Source of the DNA: Clostridia bacterium
GTDB taxonomy: Bacteria > Bacillota > Clostridia > Christensenellales > CAG-917
Assembly (NCBI GenBank): GCA_017507205.1
Contig: JAFWBH010000090.1
Location: 1 to 5,408, forward strand
Length of the DNA stretch: 5,408 nt
Direction: 5' to 3'
The position numbers and the translations under genes are program-made. The notes below the pieces were generated by a model. The model was not told the origin of the DNA and did no database searches. It was given only the letters and a program-made list of their open reading frames with translations. Below are positions 1-5,251 of this stretch, piece by piece. Position 1 is the stretch's first letter, and every line of letters starts with the position of its first letter.

Positions 1-740
1 GATACAAGGTGGCAGATGCCCTCAGTGATGTCTTTACAATCTTCCGTAGAGCCAACAAATATATTGATGAAACAATGCCTTGGGCACTTGCAAAGGACGA
101 AACCAAGCAAGACAGACTTGCAACAGTCCTCTACAACCTTGCAGAATCAATCATCATTGGCACAAGCTTGCTTGAAAGCTTTATGCCCGACACTGCAAAG
201 AAGGTTTATGCAGAATTTGGCGTAGAGGGCTGAGCATTCAGTGATCTTGACAAATTTGGACTCCTCAAAAACGGCACAAGGGTGACAGATGCACCAGAAA
301 TTCTCTTCAAGCGTCTTGATCCAAAGGAAATCAGCGAAAAGGTCAATGCAATGTATGAAGCACGCAAGCCAAAAGAGGTGAAAAAAGCAGAAAAGCCTGA
401 AAACGTTGTGGAAATCTGCGAAATTGGCATTGATGACTTTATGAAGATTCAGCTTCGTGTCGGTGAAATCGTTGAGGCAGAAAAGGTGCCAAAGGCAAAC
501 AAGCTTTTGAAATTTGCAGTGAAGATTGGTGATGAAACACGCACAATCGTCAGTGGCATCGCAAAATTCTACACTCCCGAGGAAATGGTGGGCAAGCAAG
601 TGGTTGTTGTCAGCAACTTGAAGCCTGCAAAGCTTTGTGGAATTGAAAGCCAAGGTATGCTCCTCTGTGCTTGCACAGATGATGACCTTGTCATCGTTTC
701 ACCCGAAAAGAAAATGCCCAGTGGAGCAACTGTCCGATAA
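1..740 (+). CDS. metG: Methionyl-tRNA synthetase, C-terminal part (5'-truncated, one in-frame TGA)
   Basis: Cytoplasmic enzyme that attaches methionine to tRNA-Met using ATP. The window starts inside the gene; codons are in phase from base 3. The first 76 codons are the anticodon-binding helical domain, with the family signature RRANKYIDETMPWALAKD followed by LYNLAESI and SFMPDTA. After an in-frame TGA at 231-233 the same frame continues with the usual linker (DKFGLLKNGTRV, then LFKRLD). A lysine-rich hinge leads to a C-terminal tRNA-binding OB-fold of about 100 residues, with key stretches KIQLRVGEIVEAE, VSGIAKFYTPEE and SQGMLLCA. This is the long, clostridial-type MetRS architecture. The catalytic HIGH and KMSKS motifs lie upstream of the window. 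The gene ends in TAA, overlapping tatD by one base. Under the standard code it would be read as two ORFs (to 233, and from a GTG at 282), but no ribosome binding site supports a restart. Identity is certain; whether the protein is made as one chain depends on the TGA. Confidence 0.93.
231..233 (+). other. In-frame TGA codon inside metG
   Basis: TGA lies in phase between the anticodon-binding domain (ending EFGVEG) and the linker to the OB-fold (starting AFSDLDKFG). MetRS proteins often carry an aromatic residue, commonly Trp, in this linker just before the segment leading to a G-T-K/R-V motif, so TGA in place of TGG is the simplest reading. That is family recollection, not an alignment. There is no frameshift, since both sides are continuous MetRS. 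I see no stable hairpin just downstream that would act as a selenocysteine insertion element, and the site is not catalytic. Explanations are UGA read as Trp, leaky readthrough, a nonsense mutation or a base-calling error. Confidence 0.9.
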
Positions 741-1513
741 TGATCATTGACAGCCATTGCCATTTGACAGATGAACGCCTTTTTCCCATGGTCGAGGAGA
801 TTGTTTCTGGCCTTGAAGAAAATGGTCTTGAAAGCGTGATAACTGTAGGCTATGACCTACAGTCATCTGTCCTTGGCGTTGATATTGCAGAAAGGTTTGA
901 CAAGGTCTATGCAATGGTGGGAATGCACCCTCATGACAGCCAATATATGACCGAAGAAATCTATGATAGATTTAGAGCCTTGGCAAAGTCGGACAAGGTG
1001 GTTGCAATAGGTGAAATTGGCCTTGACTATCACTACGATTTGTCACCAAGAGATGTTCAGCAGAAGGTTTTCAGAGAGCAAATCGAGCTGGCAAATTCAT
1101 TGAAATTGCCTGTTGCACTTCACGTCAGAGAGGCCTATGGTGACACTGAAAAAATACTTGAAGAAAGCAAGCACCTTCTCACAAATGGGGTGCTTTTGCA
1201 TTGCTATTCAGGCTCTAGCGAGATGGTGAAGGTCTTTTCAAAATATGATTGCTATTTCGCCTTTGGTGGACCAATCACCTTCAAAAATGCAGTGCACAAT
1301 ATTGAAGCCTTGAAGGCTGTCCCTCTTGACAGACTCCTTCTTGAAACTGATGCGCCTTATATGACACCAGCGCCTTTCAGGGGCAAAACCAATGAGCCAA
1401 AATACACTGCACTGGTAGCAGAAAAGGCCAGCGAGGTGCTTGGAATAGACAAAGCAGAGCTTATTGCAAAAACAAATAAAAACACCAAAACGCTATTTTA
1501 TAAGATGAAATAG
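740..1513 (+). CDS. tatD: TatD-family metal-dependent DNase
   Basis: A 257-residue member of the TatD/YcfH (YabD) family, metal-dependent hydrolases with a TIM-barrel fold. Characterised members have 3'-5' exonuclease or DNase activity. The expected metal ligands are all visible: the N-terminal H-x-H (His6, His8), Glu92 in VAIGEIGLDYHYD, His128 in LPVALHVREA, His154 in GVLLHCYSGS, and Asp204 in LLLETDAPYMTP. The C-terminal FRGKTNEP signature is also present. Length is normal for the family and the chain looks intact. The ATG shares its A with the metG TAA stop, so translation is probably coupled to metG; the only Shine-Dalgarno candidate, GGAG at 723-726, is too distant to matter much. It ends in TAG. 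The metG-tatD pairing is common in Firmicutes. The physiological substrate cannot be read from the sequence. Confidence 0.96.
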   Translation: MIIDSHCHLTDERLFPMVEEIVSGLEENGLESVITVGYDLQSSVLGVDIAERFDKVYAMVGMHPHDSQYMTEEIYDRFRALAKSDKVVAIGEIGLDYHYDLSPRDVQQKVFREQIELANSLKLPVALHVREAYGDTEKILEESKHLLTNGVLLHCYSGSSEMVKVFSKYDCYFAFGGPITFKNAVHNIEALKAVPLDRLLLETDAPYMTPAPFRGKTNEPKYTALVAEKASEVLGIDKAELIAKTNKNTKTLFYKMK

Positions 1514-1543
1514 CACAGATAAACCATTGATTTTGAGAAAATA

Positions 1544-2146
1544 ATGAAAAACTTTGTTTACGAATTTGAAGGAAGCTTATACATCAATCTCACCAACAAG
1601 TGTCCCAACGACTGTGAGTTTTGCGTGCGTAAAATACGCAATGGAATTGGTGAAGATGATCTTCGTCTGACAAGAGAGCCAAGCTTTGATGACATCAAAG
1701 AAATGCTTTCATTGTTCCCCTTGAAGAAGTATGAAGAGATTGTATTTTGTGGCTATGGTGAGCCTCTTTGCGCCCTGTCAGTTTTGAGCCAAGTGGCGCC
1801 ATATATTAAGCGACTTGGATTTAAGACTCGACTCAACACAAATGGGCTTGGTGGACTTTGGAACAAGCGAAATGATATACCACAGCTCATTTCAAAATAT
1901 ATTGACTCCGTTTCAATTTCACTCAACGCATCATACCCCGAGCTTTATCAAGAGATATGCAGAAGCAGGTATGGTGAGGATGCCTTTTATGCAATGATAG
2001 AATTTGTAAAGGGCTGTGTTGAAAATGGCATTGACACCACTCTCACAGTTGTCGATTTTATCGGTGAAGAGGAGATTGAAAGCTGTCGATTATTGGCAGA
2101 GAAATTGGGCGCAAAATATCGTGTCCGTGAAACTATCAGGGAATAA
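1544..2146 (+). CDS. TatD-associated radical SAM protein
   Basis: A 200-residue minimal radical SAM protein. The [4Fe-4S]-binding C-x3-C-x2-C motif is at Cys20, Cys24 and Cys27 (NLTNKCPNDCEFCVRK). It is followed by FCGYGEPL, equivalent to the SAM-binding GGE motif, and then RLNTNGLG, typical of this fold. The N-terminal pattern (LYINLTNKCPNDCEFC, then LRLTREPSFDDI) and the position right after tatD match the small family often annotated as TatD-linked radical SAM protein, whose substrate I do not know. No SPASM or other auxiliary cluster domain is present; the protein stops soon after the core fold, which is normal for the family. The start has only a weak TTGAGA at 1533-1538, but an upstream in-frame TAA at 1520 allows no better start. 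It lies 30 nt after tatD and is very likely cotranscribed. An RNA or protein modification role is possible but is inference. Confidence 0.9.
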   Translation: MKNFVYEFEGSLYINLTNKCPNDCEFCVRKIRNGIGEDDLRLTREPSFDDIKEMLSLFPLKKYEEIVFCGYGEPLCALSVLSQVAPYIKRLGFKTRLNTNGLGGLWNKRNDIPQLISKYIDSVSISLNASYPELYQEICRSRYGEDAFYAMIEFVKGCVENGIDTTLTVVDFIGEEEIESCRLLAEKLGAKYRVRETIRE

Positions 2147-2275
2147 GTGAAGGACAACCGATTGGTTGTCCCCTTTGTCCTTTGTGCTTTGGAGTTTTTC
2201 ATCTTTGGCACAATCTTAATATGTGCAACACCCTCACGGGTATGCGCAATAGCAATAGGTAAAATATGGAAATGA
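2147..2275 (+). CDS. Possible small hydrophobic peptide (42 codons)
   Basis: A short ORF starts with GTG immediately after the TAA of the radical SAM gene and ends with TGA inside the first codons of rsmA. The peptide begins VKDNRLVVPFVLCALEFFIF and has a hydrophobic middle (about residues 7-28) that could span a membrane, then a short basic tail ending GKIWK. AGGGA at 2138-2142 is a possible ribosome binding site, but the gap of 4 nt is short. The first codons fall in an inverted repeat, so the ORF may simply be a by-product of structured RNA. I do not recognise the peptide. An overlapping 3' end could couple its translation to rsmA, but the case is weak. Confidence 0.17.
   Translation: MKDNRLVVPFVLCALEFFIFGTILICATPSRVCAIAIGKIWK
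2150..2182 (+). promoter_or_regulatory. Intercistronic hairpin with two alternative stems
   Basis: Stem A is a perfect 8-bp inverted repeat: GGACAACC (2152-2159), loop GATT, GGTTGTCC (2164-2171). Stem B pairs AAGGACAA (2150-2157) with TTGTCCTT (2175-2182), also a perfect 8 bp. Both use the same 5' strand, so only one can form at a time. It sits just after the radical SAM stop codon, about 84 nt before rsmA. The following sequence is pyrimidine-rich with a TTTTT at 2195-2199 but lacks a proper U tract, so a partial terminator, an RNA processing site or a 3' stabilising hairpin are all possible. The inverted repeats are seen; a function is inferred. Confidence 0.45.
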
Positions 2276-3093
2276 AAATGAAGGACCTTCTGCAAGCAAC
2301 ATCTTTCAGGTTTAACAAGGCACTTGGTCAAAACTTTATATCAGACACAAATCTTTTGAAGGGCATCGTTGCTGACAGTGGTGTCACAGAGGATGATGTT
2401 GTTGTTGAAATAGGCACAGGAGCAGGCACTCTCACAAAGCAGATTGCATCTGTGGCAAAAAAGGTCTATTCCTTTGAGGTGGACAAAAACCTTGAGCCTG
2501 TCCACGCACTTTCATTGCAGGGAGTTGACAATGTTGAGGTGATTTTCCGTGATGTTTTGAAGATGAAGGACAATGAGCTTCAAGATATCATTGGCACCGG
2601 TGATTTTAAAGTGGTGGCAAATCTGCCATACTATATCACCACACCCCTTATTATGCGCTTTCTTGAGAGCGAGCTTCCTGTCACATCTCTTACAATTATG
2701 GTGCAAGAAGAGGTTGGTTTGAGGCTGGTGGCAAAGCCAAACACAGCAGATTACTCGGCAGTGACCCTTGCAGTTTTGTTGAGAGGTGGAGCTACAATCA
2801 CCAGAAAGGTGGGGAGAAATATGTTTTATCCTGCACCTAATGTTGACAGCGCAGTGGTGCGCATTGACATTGATCGCACAAAGCTTGAGGGAGAAAACAA
2901 AAATCTCATCCACAAAATCGTGCGCAGTGCATTTGCCATGAGAAGAAAAACATTGGTCAACAACCTCAATGCAACCTTTGGCATCTCAAAACAAGAGGCA
3001 ACAGAAAGACTTAATAAAGCAGGACTTGATGAAAAAGTCAGAGGTGAAGCCCTTTCTCTTGAAGATTATGTCAGATTGAGCCACGAATTTTAG
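2266..3093 (+). CDS. rsmA: 16S rRNA (adenine-1518/1519-N6)-dimethyltransferase RsmA/KsgA
   Basis: Dimethylates the two adjacent adenines in helix 45 at the 3' end of 16S rRNA, using SAM, late in 30S assembly. Loss of the enzyme typically gives kasugamycin resistance. At 275 residues the length is normal. Visible family features are FNKALGQNFISD near the N-terminus, SAM motif I VEIGTGAGTLT (residues 47-57), the catalytic ANLPYYITTPLI (118-129; the NLPY motif binds the target adenine), FYPAPNVDSAVVRID (187-201), and the helical C-terminal domain starting around VRSAFAMRRKTLVNNL (219-234). The chain is intact and ends in TAG. Three in-frame ATGs lie at 2266, 2272 and 2278. The first has the only recognisable, though weak, binding site (TAGG, 2256-2259). 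It lies 119 nt after the radical SAM gene and is followed 11 nt later by a small membrane protein gene, in an operon of translation and nucleic-acid genes. Confidence 0.97.
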   Translation: MEMKMKDLLQATSFRFNKALGQNFISDTNLLKGIVADSGVTEDDVVVEIGTGAGTLTKQIASVAKKVYSFEVDKNLEPVHALSLQGVDNVEVIFRDVLKMKDNELQDIIGTGDFKVVANLPYYITTPLIMRFLESELPVTSLTIMVQEEVGLRLVAKPNTADYSAVTLAVLLRGGATITRKVGRNMFYPAPNVDSAVVRIDIDRTKLEGENKNLIHKIVRSAFAMRRKTLVNNLNATFGISKQEATERLNKAGLDEKVRGEALSLEDYVRLSHEF

Positions 3094-3104
3094 AGGAGAC
3101 ATTT

Positions 3105-3542
3105 GTGAATAAGGTTCTATTTGAAGATAATATGAAGGAATTTGGCAAACGGTTTATCCCACTCTTTATTACCTTGCTTATGGCTGTTGCGAGTGCGATT
3201 GTGCTGGGAATAAGAGATGGAGCCGACATTGATACAAAAGTGATTGTGCTGCTGTGTTTGGTGGGTGCTGTTGTTTTATATGCTCTGTATGGCTTTATAT
3301 ATGTGATGGTGTATTCGGTTTCAATTCAAGACGATATATTAACAACCAAATCAATAGTTGGAAAAAAGGATTTTAGATTGACTAATGGCATGACATATTC
3401 CTACAAAAAAATAGCTTCAGGATATTATCTTATAAAAATTAAAACAGAAGAATCCCAAATTTCAGTAAGAACAAAAAAGCCCAAAGAATTGGTTGATATT
3501 TTGTTGACTTATGATGTAAAACTTGAAGAAATAAAAAATTAA
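3105..3542 (+). CDS. Small two-helix membrane protein with PH-like C-terminal domain
   Basis: A 145-residue protein I cannot name. After a short charged N-terminus there are two hydrophobic helices (about residues 17-36 and 45-69) joined by the short polar loop RDGADIDTK, so it is probably a membrane hairpin with both ends on the same, likely cytoplasmic, side. Residues 72-145 are strand-rich (SVSIQDDILTTKSIVGKKDF, then YYLIKIKTEE, QISVRTK) and end in a helix (PKELVDILLTYD). That layout resembles bacterial PH-like domains found in small membrane proteins, but this is a fold-level impression only. The GTG start is well supported by AGAGGAG at 3092-3098 with a 6-nt gap. It begins 11 nt after rsmA and is the last gene before the terminator. 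The second half uses more A- and T-ending codons than rsmA does. Confidence 0.85.
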   Translation: MNKVLFEDNMKEFGKRFIPLFITLLMAVASAIVLGIRDGADIDTKVIVLLCLVGAVVLYALYGFIYVMVYSVSIQDDILTTKSIVGKKDFRLTNGMTYSYKKIASGYYLIKIKTEESQISVRTKKPKELVDILLTYDVKLEEIKN

Positions 3543-3564
3543 AAATGAACAAAACAAACACATG

Positions 3565-3593
3565 AAAAGCTCGACTTTTGTCGGGCTTTTTTT
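3565..3593 (+). terminator. Rho-independent terminator ending the metG-rsmA operon
   Basis: An 11-bp stem, AAAAGCTCGAC (3565-3575) with GTCGGGCTTTT (3580-3590), contains a single G-U pair and a TTTT loop. It is followed at once by more T (3591-3593), then ATTGCTTTTTG. It begins 23 nt after the TAA of the small membrane protein gene. This is a textbook intrinsic terminator and marks the end of the upstream transcription unit. Confidence 0.93.
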
Positions 3594-3746
3594 ATTGCTT
3601 TTTGTGATAGAATGAGAGGCAAAATATATTGAATTTTTGAAATTAATAAAGAACGATATTTAGACAAAATTTAAGTGATGAAATTTTAAGAAAAATGTCA
3701 TAATTTGAAGGTCATATTCATAGCATATTCAAGGGAGAAAATATGT
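3594..3746 (+). promoter_or_regulatory. AT-rich upstream region of the 3747 gene, with a tandem repeat
   Basis: Intergenic region that must hold the promoter of the next gene, because a strong terminator precedes it. I find no clear -35/-10 pair. CATAAT at 3699-3704 is a fair -10 box but lacks a matching -35 box, and TTGAAA/TTGAAT boxes near 3629-3642 lack a well-spaced -10. Just before the ribosome binding site, CATATTCA occurs twice (3713-3720 and 3724-3731) separated by TAG, giving an 11-bp period close to one helical turn. That spacing could suit a regulator, but it may be chance in AT-rich DNA. Confidence 0.3.
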
Positions 3747-4760
3747 ATGAAAATTGAAAAATATGTGGTGATTTTATCCTCTGAAAATGGCGACAAAACA
3801 CATCTGAAAATGAGTGTAAATCGTGAAAAAAATGAGGCAGATATTTGCCTTGCTGAAGGTATAAAATTGACAAATGGCGTGTTGTATGCCTTTGGCAATA
3901 AAATTACAAAACAGCCACTTAAACACAATAAAAATGAATATAAAGTGCGTGTTTATGCAGAAAAAGACATAGATTTGTTGCTGTTGGCAGATGGCAAAGG
4001 CTATGCTGGAAGCACTGGCAGAACACCCAAAATCAAGGCGTTGAAGGCACTTGCAGAAAGGTGTGAATTAGACCTTGAAAGTCAAGATAGAACAGGAGAT
4101 GAGCTTGTTGAAAATAAGGCGAGTGATATTGGTCAAATTAACCGAGAAAAGCAAGGTCAAGTTAGCGAGGAAAATTCTGGTGAATTGACCCAAGAAATGC
4201 AAGGCAATTTTTCGACAAATTTTGGTCAAAAAAATGATGAGAAAATTGCCGTTAATTATGATGAGAAAATTGAAGAAAATTTTGCGAGAAGCAGAGAGAG
4301 CTTTTCTGCTCAAAAATGCAGTTATGAGGCTGAGCAATTTGGTTGTCAGAAAAACGAGAATGATATAGTAAGTCAGCAGTCAAATGGAGAGGTAAAGGAA
4401 GAGGAAGCCAAGATATTTTCCTTTGACTCTGTGCAATTTGACGGGAGCAATTTTTATCTTTCTGTCAAGCCACAGATAGATGAAATTTTTGTCTGTTATC
4501 CCGAAGAGGACACCTTGAACAATCTTGTGCCAAACAGCCGTTGGGTGCGCATCAACACCTCTGACGGCTACTATGTTGTGGGACTTGTCCTTGATGGTGA
4601 TACGGTGTCATACATCTGCTATGGAGTGCCATCAACAGACAAAAATATGCCACCTGTTGAAATCGCAGACTTTGCTGTGTGGCTTTCTGACGGGGGAGAA
4701 GAGGGCAGAGGTTATTGGCTCATTTATCAAGATGCGCTGACAGGAAAGTGCCTGAGATGA
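3747..4760 (+). CDS. Hypothetical protein with charged linker and conserved-looking C-terminal domain
   Basis: A 337-residue protein of unknown function. The ATG at 3747 is preferred over one 42 nt upstream because GGGAGA (3733-3738) sits 8 nt before it. Three parts are visible. Residues 1-110 are basic and strand-rich (KIEKYVVILSSENG, VLYAFGNK, YKVRVYAEKDIDLLLLADG) and end in KIKALKALAERCEL. Residues 111-222 form a low-complexity linker rich in Glu, Asn, Gln, Ser and Lys, probably disordered. Residues 223-333 form a compact domain with FYLSVKPQIDEIFVCYPEED, VPNSRWVRIN, GYYVVGLVLDG, YICYGVPS and GYWLIYQDALTGKC. No signal peptide or membrane helix is seen. The C-terminal domain resembles uncharacterised proteins I vaguely remember from clostridial genomes, without a named function. 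It ends at TGA (4758-4760), inside the left end of a repeat element; reading TGA as Trp would add 24 implausible residues. It is a monocistronic unit upstream of the S10 operon. Confidence 0.82.
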   Translation: MKIEKYVVILSSENGDKTHLKMSVNREKNEADICLAEGIKLTNGVLYAFGNKITKQPLKHNKNEYKVRVYAEKDIDLLLLADGKGYAGSTGRTPKIKALKALAERCELDLESQDRTGDELVENKASDIGQINREKQGQVSEENSGELTQEMQGNFSTNFGQKNDEKIAVNYDEKIEENFARSRESFSAQKCSYEAEQFGCQKNENDIVSQQSNGEVKEEEAKIFSFDSVQFDGSNFYLSVKPQIDEIFVCYPEEDTLNNLVPNSRWVRINTSDGYYVVGLVLDGDTVSYICYGVPSTDKNMPPVEIADFAVWLSDGGEEGRGYWLIYQDALTGKCLR

Positions 4761-4793
4761 GGTTATAATGAATTCTCGCTTTACTCCATGAAT

Positions 4794-4809
4794 TGACACT
4801 GCTGTGTCA
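4794..4809. repeat. Palindrome TGACAC-TGCT-GTGTCA
   Basis: A perfect 6-bp inverted repeat with a 4-nt loop, 34 nt after the stop of the preceding gene. The 9-mer TTGACACTG that covers its left arm (4793-4801) recurs at 4946-4954 inside a similar palindrome, so these look like two diverged copies of one unit. No T tract follows, so it is not a standard terminator. Confidence 0.55.
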
Positions 4810-4869
4810 TGATTTGATGTTGCACGTTGTAAATTGTCTTACAGACATTGTGGTGGGAGTTGACGCGTT

Positions 4870-4913
4870 CTCCCTCAGTCGTCTATGATGACAGTTCCCT
4901 CTCGGAAGGAGCC
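4870..4913. repeat. CCCTCAGTC...GGAGCC intergenic palindromic repeat
   Basis: The segment begins CTCCCTCAGTCGTC and ends TCTCGGAAGGAGCC. An inner hairpin pairs GTCGTC (4878-4883) with GATGAC (4887-4892), including one G-U pair. CTCC at 4870-4873 can pair with GGAG at 4908-4911, and TTCC (4896-4899) with GGAA (4904-4907). I recall the CCCTCAGTC...CAGCTCCCTC...GGGAGCC pattern as a frequent intergenic repeat in gut clostridia; this copy looks degenerate. A second GGGAG (4855-4859) just upstream can also pair with CTCCC (4870-4874). Confidence 0.5.
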
Positions 4914-4945
4914 TGTTGGTAGTGAAATACACAAAAGTGCGTGAT

Positions 4946-4960
4946 TTGACACTGTGTGTC
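4946..4960. repeat. Palindrome GACAC-TGT-GTGTC, second copy of the TTGACACTG unit
   Basis: GACAC (4948-4952) and GTGTC (4956-4960) form a 5-bp inverted repeat around TGT. It shares the 9-mer TTGACACTG, and a following ATGTTG, with the palindrome near 4794, in the same orientation and about 150 bp away. The shared bases suggest a duplicated unit inside the element. Confidence 0.45.
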
Positions 4961-4977
4961 GTTATGTTGGGGTTAAC

Positions 4978-4997
4978 GGGAGATTCGCAAATCTCCC
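4978..4997. repeat. Perfect palindrome GGGAGATT-CGCA-AATCTCCC
   Basis: An 8-bp perfect inverted repeat with a 4-nt loop, followed by CTACGGATTTTATT. Read on the minus strand, the surrounding CCGTAGGGGAGATT...AATCTCCCG follows the CGTAGGGG-palindrome-CCG layout I recall as abundant between genes in clostridial genomes. The short T run after it is too weak and too far away for a confident terminator, although it could stop some transcription from the upstream gene. Confidence 0.55.
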
Positions 4998-5216
4998 CTA
5001 CGGATTTTATTAAGTCATAGCTCTGCTTAAACATTTCAGCATAACCTTATTTTTTTCTTTTTTTATTGTTTTTCTCGTCAGAAATTGTCTCTTGTCTGCT
5101 TTTGTTACAGGGTGGGCAAAGGGGGCGATTTTTGCTTATTCACTCCTATAAATATATTAAAAGGTGTAATTTTTTTACATTATTTAGACTTTTTTTGAAA
5201 AAGTGCGATTTTTTGC

Positions 5217-5245
5217 TTGACAAACACTGTCAAAACTTGTATTCT
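5217..5245 (+). promoter_or_regulatory. Sigma-A promoter for rpsJ
   Basis: A perfect -35 box TTGACA (5217-5222), a 17-nt spacer and a -10 box TATTCT (5240-5245, 4 of 6 consensus bases) predict a start near 5252, about 97 nt before the rpsJ ATG. An upstream T/A-rich stretch (5160-5212) could act as an UP element, which would suit a strongly expressed ribosomal protein operon. The -35 box is also the left arm of a perfect inverted repeat, TTGACA-AACAC-TGTCAA (5217-5233), a possible operator. Confidence 0.68.
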
Positions 5246-5251
5246 AGTCGC

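Larger units (their letters stand above)
4757..5050. mobile_element. MITE-like non-coding element with imperfect terminal inverted repeats
   Basis: The outer ends match as inverted repeats. ATGAGGTTATAATGAA (4757-4772) and the reverse complement of the right end (5035-5050, read as ATAAGGTTATGCTGAA) agree at 13 of 16 positions. Inside are several palindromes (near 4794, 4828, 4870, 4948 and 4978) and no credible coding sequence. The left end includes the TGA stop of the preceding gene, so the insertion may have trimmed or replaced the original C-terminus. No target-site duplication is visible. The size of about 294 bp and the lack of coding capacity fit a miniature inverted-repeat element mobilised by a transposase encoded elsewhere. 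A mosaic of separate intergenic palindromes is the main alternative. Confidence 0.4.

Noticed and set aside
231..233. Selenocysteine at the metG TGA
   Set aside because: No stable hairpin directly downstream, the linker position is not catalytic, and MetRS is not a known selenoprotein.
147..653. Long minus-strand ORF (168 codons) opposite metG
   Set aside because: It lies wholly antisense to conserved MetRS coding sequence, and its Cys/Phe/His-rich translation is typical of a shadow frame.
282..740. Separate tRNA-binding protein gene starting at the GTG at 282
   Set aside because: No Shine-Dalgarno at a suitable distance, and the bases between 234 and 281 still encode conserved MetRS linker, so this is the 3' part of metG. 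Natural fission is kept only as a minor alternative.
1987..2331. Minus-strand ORF across the radical SAM gene end and rsmA start
   Set aside because: Antisense to two real genes, with no ribosome binding site and no recognisable protein; it is open by chance through the gap.
2512..2913. Minus-strand ORF (133 codons) opposite rsmA
   Set aside because: Cys/His-rich shadow of a well-conserved methyltransferase reading frame.
3705..3746. Upstream ATG at 3705 as the start of the hypothetical gene
   Set aside because: The clear ribosome binding site GGGAGA at 3733-3738 lies downstream of it and serves the ATG at 3747; the extra 14 residues cover the tandem repeat.
4978..5008. Palindrome at 4978-4997 as a definite terminator for the 3747 gene
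   Set aside because: The T run (TTTT at 5003-5006) is short and interrupted by CTACGGA, so it is described only as a repeat.
4807..5034. Minus-strand ORF (75 codons) in the repeat region
   Set aside because: It consists of translated palindromic repeats; ORFs of this kind are a common annotation artefact in such elements.
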